Below are positions 42,927-53,241 of a stretch of DNA of 64,000 nt, piece after piece. Numbering within the stretch: the first letter of the stretch is position 1; each line of letters starts with the position of its first letter. Source of the stretch: an uncultured Oscillospiraceae bacterium (GTDB lineage Bacteria; Bacillota; Clostridia; Oscillospirales; Acutalibacteraceae). The position numbers and the translations under genes are program-made. The stretch covers positions 9,469 to 73,468 of the forward strand of contig CAJUNQ010000118.1 of the NCBI GenBank assembly GCA_910587835.1. Reading direction: 5' to 3'. A model generated the notes under the pieces. That model was not told where the DNA came from. It saw nothing but the letters and a program-made list of their open reading frames with translations, and ran no database searches.

Positions 42927-45900
42927 TTACTTGCCAGCCTGCTTGCGCATACGTCCGGTGACGGCCAGGAACACCAGGCCGGCCGCGGACAGAGCGGTCA
43001 GCAGATACCAAAGGCTGATATCGTCGCCGGTCTTGGGCGTGTTGGCCAGGGGAACCTCCTCGTCGGGGATGTCCTCCTCCTCAGGCTCAGCAGGGCCGGT
43101 GGGGACGTCCGGGTCGGGCAGCTCCTCGTCAGGCTCGGGCGTGGGCTCGGGGCCGGGGCCCAGAGGCACATCGTCGTCGGGAATCTCCTCATCGGGCTCT
43201 TCCGGACCGGGGCCCAGAGGCACGTCATCGTCGGGGATCTCCTCGTCGGGCTCTTCCGGGCCAGGGCCCAGGGGCACATCGTCGTCGGGAATCTCCTCAT
43301 CCGGCTCCGGGGTGGGAGTAGGCTCCTGGCTGGGGCCGGGGGTGGGAGTGGGCGTAGGAGTAGGCGTGGCCTTGTAGGTGTTGGTGATCACAATGGTGCT
43401 GCCGTTCTGGCTGGTGACAGCCACATAGCCGGCAGGCACATCAATCTCCTTCACGCTCAGCACCGCGCTCTCCGCCAGGCCGGACCAGGTGTGCCGCCAG
43501 TCATTGGCAGCGCTCAGGGTGACAGGGCCGCCGCTGGCCGCGCCGTTGACCATCAGCTGCACCTGCACAGAAGCGGGCCGCTGAATGCCAGCGTCCTCGT
43601 CTCCGGCCCAGGCCTTGTTGACGGTGATGCTCTTGGTTTTGGCGGTGGGAATGAAAGGCACGTCATAGGTGTTGGTCACAGTGACAGCGGCATTGCCGCC
43701 CTCGGTGACCTCCACGCTCTGGTCGTTGCCCTTCACGGTCCAGGTGTAGCCGCCCAGCTCAGCGTTCTCCTCGTGCACCCGGTAGGTGCCGGCGGGAAGG
43801 CCCGAAATGGTCTTCTGACCATCACCGGTGATGGTCACTGTGGCATTACCTTTCTCAAAGGTAATGCCATCAAAGGTCCCGGTGACATGCTCAGGGCCGG
43901 TAACGGTAAAGGTGAAGACCTTATCCTTCGTCTCGCTGGTGGACGCCGCGCCGGTGATGACCTTGTTGATGGTCAGGCTGCCGCGGTAGTAGTCGAAGGT
44001 GTTGGTGATTTCAACCTCTGCGCCGCTGGGCTTGCTGATGGTTGCGCCGTTCTGGTTGTCATTGGTAATGGTCCAGTGATACTTGCTCTCGTCAACGCCG
44101 GCTTTCAGCTCGGTTACGCTATAGCTGCCGTAGGGCAGACCGTTGATGGTGACAGTATCCTCGCCGTGAAGAGAGACATAAAGCGCGTTGTCCTCGCCGG
44201 TCTGATACTCTTCGTAGTCGCCCTTCTGCTGGTCTGCGTCGAGCATTTCGCCAGTGACCTTAAAGGTGTACTTCTGGTTCAGCGCATCCAAATCAGTGTT
44301 GTTGAGAATCTTTTTGCTCAACGTCAGGCTGCCGCGCTTGTAGTCGTAGGTGTTGGTGACCGTGACATCTGTCTCGACCCCGCCATTGACGGTAACGCCG
44401 CCATTTCCGCTGACAGTTACTTGATAGCCGTCAATTTGTGCGTCCGCATCAACTTCTGTCACAGTATACTCGCCCGCGATCAGATCGTTGAGGGTAATGC
44501 TGCCAGTGCCTTTGATTTCAACAGTCTTGTTGTAGCCAGGGCCCTGAATCTGGAACTTGAAGGTCTTGTTCGCAATCTCCTCGCTGTCGGCATTCAGAAT
44601 ACCGTTCACAGCCTTGGTAAGCTTCAGGCTGCCCCGGGGGGCCTTGTAGGTGTTGTTGAATGTGATGTCAGTTCCCTCGGAAGCTACCGTATAGGTGATG
44701 GTCTTCAGTTTGTTGTCGCCTTTGAACTCGCCGATCTCATGCTCTTCCTCTGTCCTGGTTACAGTTACAGTAACTTTGTAGGGGGTAGGGTCCCATGTAA
44801 CATTGGGGTTGTCTCCAGGAGTTTCAGTCACTGTGAATGTCAGCGTATGGCTGCCTGCTGTAGGAGCCTGTGCTTTCAAGTAATCAGAGCTAAGGGTGAA
44901 GACTGCCTGACCGTCACCAATAATGGTTTTGGTCTCGTTGTAGTTAGGGCCAGTCATCTGAACCTGTACGCTAAGGCCGGTTGAGGGGTCCTTTACGCTC
45001 TCATCATCGGTGGTCCATTTTTTGTGGACAGTCACATCAACAGGGTTGATGATGCCGTCCTCCACTTCCTTCTGACCGATAATGAGCACGCCGTTGTTGG
45101 CAATGCCGCCGCCATGGGTGGCAGAGGTGTTGCCACTGATGACAACGCCGCCTTGCTCAGCGATAAAGGCCATTACAGCGGCGTAGGCAGCCTCGTATTC
45201 AGGCGTGCCCTGTTTGTACTGAGAAGTCAGGCCCATCAGCAAACCAGCGTAGATAGAGCTGCTGTTGCTGTCGTTAATCTCCTTCTTGTCGTAATTTGGA
45301 CTGCAGGTGCACTGGGTTGTTCCATTGTTCTGTGCAGTCAGAGCAGGACAGTCCTCTTTGTGGTTAAAGGTCTGCCCGGTCCAGCCGGCCTTCAGACTGG
45401 CAAGCATCTGGTTGCTGACAGAAATACCAGCCAACTGATCACGGCCATCGTCAGGAATTTTGTCGATATCTCCCGCAGAGAAGATATCCTGCGCACCGTC
45501 TTTGAAAGCCTTGTCATCTTTCCACAGATTGCTGCTGTCAACACCGGGATTAGCTTCACTGGTAGGGGTGTTGAGGCCGGTGTTAAGGGGTTTCCTTTTG
45601 TGAACAAGCGCGTCGCCGTTACCGGTGTTGCCAAAAATGGCAGCGCCATTCTTGGCAAACACAACCGTGCGCCCATGAATGCAGGCAGCAATGCCGCCGC
45701 CCAGACCATTAGCAGTGTTGGCAGCGACAAGAGCATTGGTCAGCTTCAGCGTGCCAGTGTTCTCAATATAGATGCCGCCGCCGCCCAGGTCGATAGTGGT
45801 TGCGGTGGAGTTGTCGGTAATCAGGCCCTTGGTGATTTCGCCGGTACCCTTGATATAGATACCGCCGCCCTCGCCCTCCAGAGCTTTGTTGCCGTCAACT

Positions 45901-47243
45901 GTGCCGCCATTCATGTTCAGGCTGCCACCGTTGTAAACAAAGATGCCGCCGCCTTCTGCTGCGGAGTTGTTCTGAATGCGAATGTCCTCATTCGAACCAT
46001 TGGTGGTAAATGTGCTGTCTTTTCCGACATAAACACCGCCGCCGGCAGCTTTGTAGTCCCACTTTGAGCCGTATTCATTGGTTTCTTTGTGGGCGTCTTG
46101 GATGTTAGTAGACTCGGCCTGGTTGTTCTCAATCGTGCCGCCAGTCATGGTGAACTTGCCGCCGCCGGTAACATAAACGCCGCCGCCCTTTTGGGCCGTG
46201 TTGCCGGAGATGGTGCCTTTATTCAGCTCCAGCTCGCCGCCCTTCAGGTACACGCCGCCGCCGTTGCCGGTATCACCCGTGTTATCGCCGCCGGTGATAG
46301 TAACATCGCCGTTAATAATGACCTTGCCGCCAACAATGCGGATGACAGCGAAGCCTGCCTCCATGGCCTTGATGGTGCCCTGGCCGGTGATGGTCAGTTG
46401 GGCTCCTGACCCGACTACGCCAATGGCTGCGTTAGGGGTGCCATGATGGGGATCCTTCTCCTCGAGGATGAAGTCATCCTGAAGGTTGAGGGTGACGTTT
46501 TTGTCGCCAGACTGCAACGCATTGTTGACCTCGTTCAGAACTTCTTCATTAGTCTTTTGGCCGATGCACTCATCAGTATGGGTGTGCTCTTCGGTGGTGC
46601 AGCTCAAGCGTTTGTAGTTGGGGTCGCTGGCAGTAGCTGCCACACTGGAATCATAAGGAACCTCAACGTAGCCAGACACATCCCCTAAAGCCTCTGAGTA
46701 GTTTACCCACTCGTAGCATTCCTCTGTGGTGTGCTTATGCCCATCGGTTTCCTCAAGTCCACAATCATACCCCATAATGACTTTATAGCAGCTGTCGTCA
46801 TGGGTGTGGCCTTGGGATTCTCCTTGCTCGCAGGTCAAGTTGGAGACTGTCCCTTCGGTATAGCAGTTAGCATCGTGGGTGTGCTCCTCAGATTCGTCAA
46901 ACCCGCAAGTGAGGGTGGAGTTTTCCTCTGTGGTGTAGCACGTCTCTCCGTGGGCATGACCCTCGGACTCCACGCTTACACAGATAAGGTCCCTGCCAAC
47001 CTCGCTTTCACCACAAATGTCAGGGTTGTGGTAATGAGCCTCTGTTTCGAGCTGCTCACAGGTGAGCGCAAAGTACTCATAGCAGGCATTGCCGTGCGTG
47101 TGCTCCTCAAGGCCACACACTATTTTGTTGGTGTTCACCATGGTGGTCTCCGCCGCCGCGCTCATAACCATACTGAAGCACATGGTCAGGGCCAGCAGCA
47201 GGGCCAGAGCGCGCCTGCCAAATTTGTTTGTAGAATTTCTCAT
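42927..47243 (-). CDS. Sortase-anchored repeat adhesin, 1438 aa
   Basis: A 1438-residue secreted wall-anchored protein. Domains in order: signal peptide (1-34); seven or so short Cys/His repeats of the form H-T-H-x-x-x-C-Y (about 45-230); a right-handed beta-helix of G-G-G-V-Y repeats (about 270-570); a CnaB-like domain beginning VTVHKKWTTDD; then about four pilin-like beta domains each starting RGSLxLxK and ending VTNTYDY, a pattern able to form isopeptide bonds; a final CnaB module; three 18-residue Pro/Asp/Glu repeats (PDEEIPDDDVPLGPG); and a sorting signal (NTPKTGD, helix, RMRKQAGK). Start ATG 47243 follows AGAGAGG. Adhesion is inferred. The leader carries tandem c-di-GMP aptamers. Confidence 0.85.
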   Translation of the reverse strand: MRNSTNKFGRRALALLLALTMCFSMVMSAAAETTMVNTNKIVCGLEEHTHGNACYEYFALTCEQLETEAHYHNPDICGESEVGRDLICVSVESEGHAHGETCYTTEENSTLTCGFDESEEHTHDANCYTEGTVSNLTCEQGESQGHTHDDSCYKVIMGYDCGLEETDGHKHTTEECYEWVNYSEALGDVSGYVEVPYDSSVAATASDPNYKRLSCTTEEHTHTDECIGQKTNEEVLNEVNNALQSGDKNVTLNLQDDFILEEKDPHHGTPNAAIGVVGSGAQLTITGQGTIKAMEAGFAVIRIVGGKVIINGDVTITGGDNTGDTGNGGGVYLKGGELELNKGTISGNTAQKGGGVYVTGGGKFTMTGGTIENNQAESTNIQDAHKETNEYGSKWDYKAAGGGVYVGKDSTFTTNGSNEDIRIQNNSAAEGGGIFVYNGGSLNMNGGTVDGNKALEGEGGGIYIKGTGEITKGLITDNSTATTIDLGGGGIYIENTGTLKLTNALVAANTANGLGGGIAACIHGRTVVFAKNGAAIFGNTGNGDALVHKRKPLNTGLNTPTSEANPGVDSSNLWKDDKAFKDGAQDIFSAGDIDKIPDDGRDQLAGISVSNQMLASLKAGWTGQTFNHKEDCPALTAQNNGTTQCTCSPNYDKKEINDSNSSSIYAGLLMGLTSQYKQGTPEYEAAYAAVMAFIAEQGGVVISGNTSATHGGGIANNGVLIIGQKEVEDGIINPVDVTVHKKWTTDDESVKDPSTGLSVQVQMTGPNYNETKTIIGDGQAVFTLSSDYLKAQAPTAGSHTLTFTVTETPGDNPNVTWDPTPYKVTVTVTRTEEEHEIGEFKGDNKLKTITYTVASEGTDITFNNTYKAPRGSLKLTKAVNGILNADSEEIANKTFKFQIQGPGYNKTVEIKGTGSITLNDLIAGEYTVTEVDADAQIDGYQVTVSGNGGVTVNGGVETDVTVTNTYDYKRGSLTLSKKILNNTDLDALNQKYTFKVTGEMLDADQQKGDYEEYQTGEDNALYVSLHGEDTVTINGLPYGSYSVTELKAGVDESKYHWTITNDNQNGATISKPSGAEVEITNTFDYYRGSLTINKVITGAASTSETKDKVFTFTVTGPEHVTGTFDGITFEKGNATVTITGDGQKTISGLPAGTYRVHEENAELGGYTWTVKGNDQSVEVTEGGNAAVTVTNTYDVPFIPTAKTKSITVNKAWAGDEDAGIQRPASVQVQLMVNGAASGGPVTLSAANDWRHTWSGLAESAVLSVKEIDVPAGYVAVTSQNGSTIVITNTYKATPTPTPTPTPGPSQEPTPTPEPDEEIPDDDVPLGPGPEEPDEEIPDDDVPLGPGPEEPDEEIPDDDVPLGPGPEPTPEPDEELPDPDVPTGPAEPEEEDIPDEEVPLANTPKTGDDISLWYLLTALSAAGLVFLAVTGRMRKQAGK

Positions 47244-47283
47244 TTCATTACCTCTCTTTGCTCGTTTGTCGGATGCAAAGTAT

Positions 47284-47375
47284 CCGGCGGCTGGGCTGCC
47301 ATAGCGCGCGGTGCTTTCCGCGGCCTTAGGCCCCTTGCTTTGCGTACCGCCCTTTCAGGCGGGCTGCGTCGTCCT
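47284..47375 (-). promoter_or_regulatory. Cyclic-di-GMP-I riboswitch aptamer 2
   Basis: On the minus strand the leader reads CCCGCC-TGAAA-GGGCGG, then TACGCAAAGC, then GGCCTAAGGCC and GCTATGGCAGCC. This is the GEMM-I plan: a GNRA-capped helix, the ACGCAAAGC junction strand, and the CCTAAG/TATGG tetraloop receptor. It lies just downstream of aptamer 1. No terminator is seen before the start codon, so control may be translational. Confidence 0.75.
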
Positions 47376-47470
47376 CCAGCAGCCGGGCTAACCTAGCCTT
47401 GCCGGACAAGGCCTTAGCTCCCATAGCTTTGCGTCCTATCGTTTCCGATAGTTTGCCAACCGCCTGGCCG
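47376..47470 (-). promoter_or_regulatory. Cyclic-di-GMP-I riboswitch aptamer 1
   Basis: On the minus strand GGCAAAC is followed by CTATCG-GAAA-CGATAG, GGACGCAAAGC, and GAGCTAAGGCC...GGCTAGGTTAGCC. This matches the GEMM-I core (GCAAAC, GNRA hairpin, GGACGCAAAGC, CUAAG receptor strand). It is the upstream copy of a tandem pair. Confidence 0.82.
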
Positions 47471-47623
47471 TGTCTCCCCGCTGCCGCCGGCGGTTGCGCC
47501 AGCGGGCTGCTGCCACGGCGGGGGCTCATTTCTTATAGCAATCCCTCCTATCATCCAGGCTTTGTGAACCTGTCTCCCCTCAACCCAAACCGGGCGGTGG
47601 AAGACAAATCCTATCTTTCCTAT

Positions 47624-47652
47624 ATTATACAGCACGAGGCTATAAATTGCAA
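47624..47652 (-). promoter_or_regulatory. Promoter of adhesin gene
   Basis: On the minus strand TTGCAA (47652-47647), 17-bp spacer, TATAAT (47629-47624). The transcript would begin near 47617 and have a leader of about 375 nt. A second extended -10 (TGCTATAAG, 47537-47532) lies closer. Confidence 0.8.
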
Positions 47653-47732
47653 GCCTGTAATAGAAATAAAATATAGCGGGTGCCAGGGCCCAAAAGGGCG
47701 CGCCCGGCAGGCAGATTGGCCCCAAGCGGCTC

Positions 47733-47761
47733 TTGCGCGTCTCTCAGGAAGCTGGTATAAT
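47733..47761 (+). promoter_or_regulatory. Promoter of MATE gene
   Basis: TTGCGC (47733-47738), 17-bp spacer, TATAAT (47756-47761). It is divergent from the adhesin promoter. Confidence 0.8.
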
Positions 47762-47793
47762 ATCCCTATCACACAGAACAGGAGAGAGGCCCC

Positions 47794-49149
47794 ATGAGCA
47801 AAGCCCCTATCGCAAAAACCAAAACCCGGGACATGACCACCGGCAGCATTACCGCTGGCCTGTGGCTGTTCGCGGTTCCCCTTATGCTGGGCAATGTGCT
47901 GCAGCAGCTGTATAATCTGGTGGACACCTGGGTAGTGGGCCGCTATATTGGAGACAACGCCCTGGCGGCGGTGGGCTCATCTTACACGCTGCTCACCTTT
48001 CTCACCTCGGTGGTCATCGGGCTGTCTCTGGGCACCGGGGCTTATCTCTCCATTGCTTTTGGCCGGGGGGACAAGCCGGCCATCCGCAAGGGAATTTACC
48101 TTTCCGGGGTGTTTATCGGCGGGCTGACCCTGGCGGTGATGGCCCTGTTTTACCTTCTGCTGAACCCTATCATTGCCCTGCTTCAGACCCCGAAGGAGCT
48201 GGCCGGGGACATGCGGACCTATCTGTTCTGGGTGTTCCCGGGCTTTTTTGCCACCTTTCTCTACAATTACTTTGCCAATGTGCTGCGGGGCATGGGCAAC
48301 TCCTCGGCCCCGCTGGGTTTTCTGGCGGCAGCTGTGGCGCTGAACGTGGGCCTGGACCTGTTTTTTGTCATCACCCTGGATATGGGGATTCAAGGGGCGG
48401 CGGTAGCCACGGTGATTGCCCAGTATGTCTCTGGCGGGGGCATCTGTCTTTATTATCTGCTAGCCTGCCCCGAATACCGGGTCGCCCGCCGGGACATGGG
48501 CTGGGACCCGGCGGCTTTCCGGCAGATTCTCAGCCTTTCAGGGCTCACCTGCCTGCAGCAGTCCATGATGAATTTCGGCATTCTGCTGGTGCAGGGCATT
48601 GTCAACAGCTTTGGCGCCACTGTAATGGCGGCTTTTGCCGTGGCGGTGAAAATTGACACCATTGCCTACATGCCTGTGCAGGACTTTGGCAACGCTTTCT
48701 CTGTGTTTGTGGCCCAGAACCACGGGGCGGGCAAAGGGGAGCGCATCCGGGCGGGCATCCGCCAGGGGGCGTTGAGCGTGGCGGTGTTCTGCGCCCTGGT
48801 GAGCGGGCTGGTGTGCCTGCTGGCCCCGGCGCTTATGGGCGTTTTTGTGGACAGGGCCAGCGGGGAGGTCATCCGGGTAGGGGTGGAGTACCTGCGGATT
48901 GAGGGGGCCTGCTACATTGGCATTGGCCTGCTGTTCATGCTGTACGGCTATTACCGGGCAGTAGAGAAGCCCATGCTGTCTGTGGTGCTGACAGTGATCT
49001 CTCTGGGGACCCGGGTGGCCCTGGCAGCGGTGTTGTCCGGCTGGGTGGGACCGGTGGGCATCTGGGCAGCCATCCCCATTGGCTGGGCCCTGGCGGACGC
49101 CTATGGGATCTGGTATCATTACCGGAGGGAGGCCCGGGCGGCTGGCTGA
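47794..49149 (+). CDS. MATE family efflux transporter
   Basis: A 451-residue multidrug and toxic compound extrusion protein with twelve membrane helices. It begins with the typical MTTGSITAGLWLFAVPLMLGN; the duplicated halves start near residues 20 and 240 (FRQILSLSGLTCLQQSMMNFG). It would use a Na+ or H+ gradient for export. ATG 47794 follows AGGAGAG. Monocistronic; smc has its own promoter. Confidence 0.92.
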   Translation: MSKAPIAKTKTRDMTTGSITAGLWLFAVPLMLGNVLQQLYNLVDTWVVGRYIGDNALAAVGSSYTLLTFLTSVVIGLSLGTGAYLSIAFGRGDKPAIRKGIYLSGVFIGGLTLAVMALFYLLLNPIIALLQTPKELAGDMRTYLFWVFPGFFATFLYNYFANVLRGMGNSSAPLGFLAAAVALNVGLDLFFVITLDMGIQGAAVATVIAQYVSGGGICLYYLLACPEYRVARRDMGWDPAAFRQILSLSGLTCLQQSMMNFGILLVQGIVNSFGATVMAAFAVAVKIDTIAYMPVQDFGNAFSVFVAQNHGAGKGERIRAGIRQGALSVAVFCALVSGLVCLLAPALMGVFVDRASGEVIRVGVEYLRIEGACYIGIGLLFMLYGYYRAVEKPMLSVVLTVISLGTRVALAAVLSGWVGPVGIWAAIPIGWALADAYGIWYHYRREARAAG

Positions 49150-49174
49150 CCGAGAAGGGGCAGGCGGGTAGGGC

Positions 49175-49203
49175 TTGCGTCCCCCCGCCCGCCGTGGTAT
49201 AAT
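49175..49203 (+). promoter_or_regulatory. Promoter of smc operon
   Basis: TTGCGT (49175-49180), 17-bp spacer, TATAAT (49198-49203), giving a leader of about 115 bases. Confidence 0.8.
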
Positions 49204-49327
49204 GTGCTCTGACAAGTCCTGAAGGCGCGGACTTTTCCCAACAGACTTTTACGCTGTCATGTCCATAGGCGGACATGAGGAGCTTTACGCTATAACAGAA
49301 AGAATCGAAATCACAGGAGTTGACCCG

Positions 49328-52300
49328 ATGATCCTCAAATCCCTGGAGCTGCAAGGCTTTAAGACCTTTCCCGACAAGACCACCCTCACCTTTCAGCGGG
49401 GTGTCACCGCCGTGGTGGGGCCCAATGGCAGCGGCAAAAGCAATATCAGCGACGCCATGCGCTGGGTGCTGGGCGAGCAGTCTCTGCGCACCCTGCGCTG
49501 CGCCAAAATGGAGGACGTGATTTTTGGCGGCACGCCTCAGCGCAAGGCCCTGGGCTTTGCAGAGGTCAGCTTGACCATTGACAATACGGACCGGGCCCTG
49601 CCCTTTGACAACGACCAGGTGGCGGTCACCCGGCGGTACTATCGTTCGGGCGAGAGCGAATACCTTATCAACAAAAGCACGGTCCGCCTGCGGGACATCA
49701 ACGAGCTTTTGATGGACACCGGCCTGGGCCGGGACGGGTATTCCATCATCGGCCAGGGCAAGATTGACAGCATTGTGGCCGCCCGCAGCGAGGACCGCCG
49801 GGAAATTTTTGAGGAGGCCGCAGGCATCTCCCGCTACCGCTACCGCAAGGAGGAGGCCCAGAAGCGGCTGGGAAAGGCAGAGGAGAACCTGGTGCGCCTG
49901 CGGGACATTCTCTCTGAGCTGGAAAGCCGGGTGGGCCCCTTGAAGGAGCAGGCGGAAAAGGCCCAGAAGTTTATTGAGTATGACGGGGAGAAGAAGGGGT
50001 TGGAGATCGGCATCTGGCTGGCCGGGCTGGACCGGGCCGCGAAGGCCCTGCGGGAGCACCAGGAGAAGCTGGGCATTGCCAACGCCTGCCGCCAGGAGAT
50101 TGAGGAGGAGATTGCCCGGCTCTCCCGCCGCACAGAGGAGAACTTCCGGGAGACCGGCGGCTGCACCGCCCGGATGGACCAGCTGCGGGACGAGGCCGCT
50201 GCCCTGGACGAGCAGGCCCTGCGGGCTGAAGGGGAGATCGGGCTTTTGCAAAGCGAGCTGGCCCACAGCCGCCAGGACCAGGAAAGGCTGCGGGCTCAGG
50301 CAGAGTCCGCCCGCCAGTCCGGGCAGGGAGCCCAGCGGGAGATAGAGGAGAAGCGCCAGGAGCTGGCCCGGCAGGAGCAGCGCATTGCCGCCAGCCGGGA
50401 GAGGCTCAGCAGCTACACCGCCCGTTTGGAGGAGCTGCGCCGGGACGCGGACCAGGCCACCCGTCAGTTGGAGGAGGCCGCGGCCCAGCTGGCAGGGGTC
50501 AACGCCAGCCTTTCAGAGGAGAGGGTGCGCATGAGCTCCCTACAGTCCTCCACCGTGGAGGTCACCCGCCGGGCCCAGGCAGTGGAGGAGAGCGCCCGCC
50601 AGAACCGTGAGCGGCAGTCTGCCGCTCACGAGGAATGCCAGGAGCTGACCGAAATGCTGGACAGCCTGCAAAGGGACATTGCCGCAAAGGAGAACGCGGT
50701 CAAGGGCTGGCAGATGCGTTTGGACAGCCGGAAGAGCCGGGTGCAGTCTGCCCGGGAGGCTTTGGACCGGCTGACCCTGGACGCCAACGAGCAGCTGCGC
50801 CGGGCCAGATTGTTGGAGGACCTGGAACGGAACCTGGAGGGCTTTGGCCAGAGCGTGAAGGCTGTGATGAAGGAGGCCGGGCGGGGGCTGCTGCGGGGCA
50901 TTTGCGGGCCGGTGACCCGGCTCATCACCGTGCCCGGGGAGTACGCCGTGGCCCTGGAAACCGCCTTGGGCGCGGCCATGCAGAACATCGTCACGGAGAC
51001 CGACGGCGACGCCAAGGCCGCTATTCGTTTTCTGCAGAGCCGGGACCAGGGCCGGGCCACCTTTCTGCCCCTGACCACGGTAAAGGGCCGCACCTTGGAC
51101 AGCCGGGACCTGCGGGAGCTGGAGAGTATGCCGGGCTATGTGGGCGCGGCCTCGGAGCTGTGCGGCTGCGAGGACAAGTACCGGGGGGTGCGTGATTCGC
51201 TGCTGGGCCGGGTGGCCGTGGCCGAGGACCTGGACAGCGCCGTGGCGATTGCCAAGCGTACAGGCTACCGCTTTCGGGTGGTGAGCCTGGACGGCCAGGT
51301 GGTCAACGCCGGGGGCTCTTTGACCGGCGGCTCCCGAGTGAAGAACTCCGGCCTGCTCAGCCGGGCCGGAGAGATTGCCCGGGTGCGGGAAAAAGCCGCG
51401 GGCCTGCAGGCCAAGGCGGATGAGGCCAAGCAGGCCTGGCAGGAGGCCGGCCGGGAGCTGGCTGCCTGCGAGGGCTCTTTGGGGGCGGCTCAGGGAGAGC
51501 TGTTCTCCGCCCAGGAGGAGCGAGCCCGGGTGGCGGCCGTGCTGGCCCAGGCCCAGCGGGAGCTGGCAGGGGCTGTCCAGACCGGCCAGGAGCTGGAGCA
51601 GGAGCGCGCTGCCGCCCGGAACCGGCTGACAGAGCTGGCCGGAGAGGAGGGCCTCTGCCGGGAGAGCATTGCCCGGTGGGAGAGAGAGGTCTCAGACTGG
51701 CAGCAAAAGAGCCTGAGCCTCACCGGCAGCCGCCAGGAGCAGCTGGACCGGGTGGACGAGATTGGGGAGACCATCCAGGCCCTGCGCATGGAGGAGTTTT
51801 CCGCCCAGAAGGACCGGGACGCTCTCAGTGAAAGCCTGGCCGGCTTGGAGGCCCGTCAGCGGGACGCAAAGGGCGAGCAGGAGCGGCTGGCGGCGGAAAT
51901 TGTCCGGTTGGAGGAGAACGCCCTTCAGCTGGAAGAGCAGACCCAGGCCCACAGACAGAGAAAAGAGGAGCTGCGGGCCGAAGCCCAGCAAAAACGCCGG
52001 CAGGCGGAGGACGCCGCCCAACGTCGGGAACAGCTGGAAAAGGAGGCCGCTCAGCTGCGGGCGGACGAACGGGAGGCCGCCTCCCGCCGGGAGGACGCGG
52101 GCCGGGAGCTGGCCCGGCTCCAGGAGCGGTCGGACAACCTGCAGAAGGAGTACGATGGACTGATCAACCGGCTGTGGGAGGAGTATGAGCTCACCCGCCG
52201 GGAGGCCCAGGAGATCGCCGTGGAGATTGACGACCTGCCCGGGGCCCAGCGGCGGCTGGCGGAGCTGAAAAACAGCATCAAGGCCCTGGGCGCGGTGAAC

Positions 52301-52906
52301 GTGGGGGCTGTGGTGGAGTACCAGGAGGTGTCCCAGCGGTACGAGTTCCTCAGCAAGCAGGTGGGGGACGCGGAGAAGGCCAAGGCCGAGCTGCTGGCCC
52401 TCATCGACCAGCTCACCGGCCAGATGAAGGAGCTGTTTACCGAGCGTTTTGCCCTGATCAACGAGAACTTCGGCCGCATCTTCCGGGAGCTGTTCGGGGG
52501 CGGCGGGGCGGAGCTGAGCTTTACCGACCCCAGCGATGTGCTCACCTCGGGCATTGAGATCAAGGTGCACCCCCCGGGCAAGATCGTCACCCACATCGAG
52601 AGCCTGTCAGGCGGGGAGAAGGCCCTGGTGGCCATCTCCATCTACTTCGCCATTATGCGGGTGAACCCGCCGCCCTTCTGTGTGCTGGACGAGATCGAGG
52701 CCGCCCTGGACGACGTAAATGTGGCCCGGTTCGCCCAATACCTGCGGCGCATGGCGGCAAAAAGCCAGTTCATTGCCATCACCCACCGCCGGGGCACCAT
52801 GGAGGGCAGCGACATGCTCTATGGCGTCACCATGCAGGACCAGGGCATCTCAAAGCTGCTGGCCATGAAGATGGAGGAGGCCGCGGAGTTCAGCGGGGTC
52901 ACCTAA
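49328..52906 (+). CDS. smc: Chromosome segregation protein SMC
   Basis: A 1192-residue SMC, the core of the condensin-like SMC-ScpAB complex that compacts and separates chromosomes. Walker A is GPNGSGKSN (residues 32-40); two long coiled-coil arms rich in Glu, Gln, Arg and Ala flank the hinge (about 515-670, with [22 protein letters not shown]); the C-terminal head carries [16 protein letters not shown] and the Walker [15 protein letters not shown] 49328 ([12 protein letters not shown], the family's usual start) follows AGGAG; earlier in-frame codons are leader. ftsY follows after a small gene, a common order in Firmicutes. Confidence 0.96.
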   Translation: MILKSLELQGFKTFPDKTTLTFQRGVTAVVGPNGSGKSNISDAMRWVLGEQSLRTLRCAKMEDVIFGGTPQRKALGFAEVSLTIDNTDRALPFDNDQVAVTRRYYRSGESEYLINKSTVRLRDINELLMDTGLGRDGYSIIGQGKIDSIVAARSEDRREIFEEAAGISRYRYRKEEAQKRLGKAEENLVRLRDILSELESRVGPLKEQAEKAQKFIEYDGEKKGLEIGIWLAGLDRAAKALREHQEKLGIANACRQEIEEEIARLSRRTEENFRETGGCTARMDQLRDEAAALDEQALRAEGEIGLLQSELAHSRQDQERLRAQAESARQSGQGAQREIEEKRQELARQEQRIAASRERLSSYTARLEELRRDADQATRQLEEAAAQLAGVNASLSEERVRMSSLQSSTVEVTRRAQAVEESARQNRERQSAAHEECQELTEMLDSLQRDIAAKENAVKGWQMRLDSRKSRVQSAREALDRLTLDANEQLRRARLLEDLERNLEGFGQSVKAVMKEAGRGLLRGICGPVTRLITVPGEYAVALETALGAAMQNIVTETDGDAKAAIRFLQSRDQGRATFLPLTTVKGRTLDSRDLRELESMPGYVGAASELCGCEDKYRGVRDSLLGRVAVAEDLDSAVAIAKRTGYRFRVVSLDGQVVNAGGSLTGGSRVKNSGLLSRAGEIARVREKAAGLQAKADEAKQAWQEAGRELAACEGSLGAAQGELFSAQEERARVAAVLAQAQRELAGAVQTGQELEQERAAARNRLTELAGEEGLCRESIARWEREVSDWQQKSLSLTGSRQEQLDRVDEIGETIQALRMEEFSAQKDRDALSESLAGLEARQRDAKGEQERLAAEIVRLEENALQLEEQTQAHRQRKEELRAEAQQKRRQAEDAAQRREQLEKEAAQLRADEREAASRREDAGRELARLQERSDNLQKEYDGLINRLWEEYELTRREAQEIAVEIDDLPGAQRRLAELKNSIKALGAVNVGAVVEYQEVSQRYEFLSKQVGDAEKAKAELLALIDQLTGQMKELFTERFALINENFGRIFRELFGGGGAELSFTDPSDVLTSGIEIKVHPPGKIVTHIESLSGGEKALVAISIYFAIMRVNPPPFCVLDEIEAALDDVNVARFAQYLRRMAAKSQFIAITHRRGTMEGSDMLYGVTMQDQGISKLLAMKMEEAAEFSGVT

Positions 52907-52969
52907 AAGGGGCTTACAGGGCGCATAAAGAAAACTCGGAAATAAAAACCATATCAGGAGGCGGATATT

Positions 52970-53152
52970 ATGGAACGTTTTCAGAAATTGTATAGTCAGG
53001 GCAAGATTAGCATCACAGAGATTTGGGTAGACACCGTAACAGGAGTAAACTACGTTTATCACAAAAACGGCTACGCGGGAGGCCTCACCCCGCTGCTTGA
53101 CAAGGATGGAAAGCCGGTAACATCACCGGCCGAGCCCCACCCAGCCGGTTAA
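52970..53152 (+). CDS. DUF6440 family small protein
   Basis: A 60-residue protein recognised by ITEIWVDTVTGVNYVYHKNG and YAGGLTPLLDKDGKPV, features of DUF6440. No function is known to me. ATG 52970 follows AGGAGG. It lies between smc and ftsY, 63 bp after smc, and probably shares the transcript. Confidence 0.8.
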   Translation: MERFQKLYSQGKISITEIWVDTVTGVNYVYHKNGYAGGLTPLLDKDGKPVTSPAEPHPAG

Positions 53153-53241
53153 CAGAGGGCCCAACAGCATCCGGCAGATGTGGAGAGCCGCTTGGCGCGA
53201 ACCGATTCGCAAAAGGGATTGTAGACGAGGAGGAACCCAGC

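Noticed and set aside
43129..43310. CRISPR array
   Set aside because: The 54-bp repeats are in frame inside the adhesin and encode its Pro/Asp/Glu stalk; there are no spacers or cas genes.
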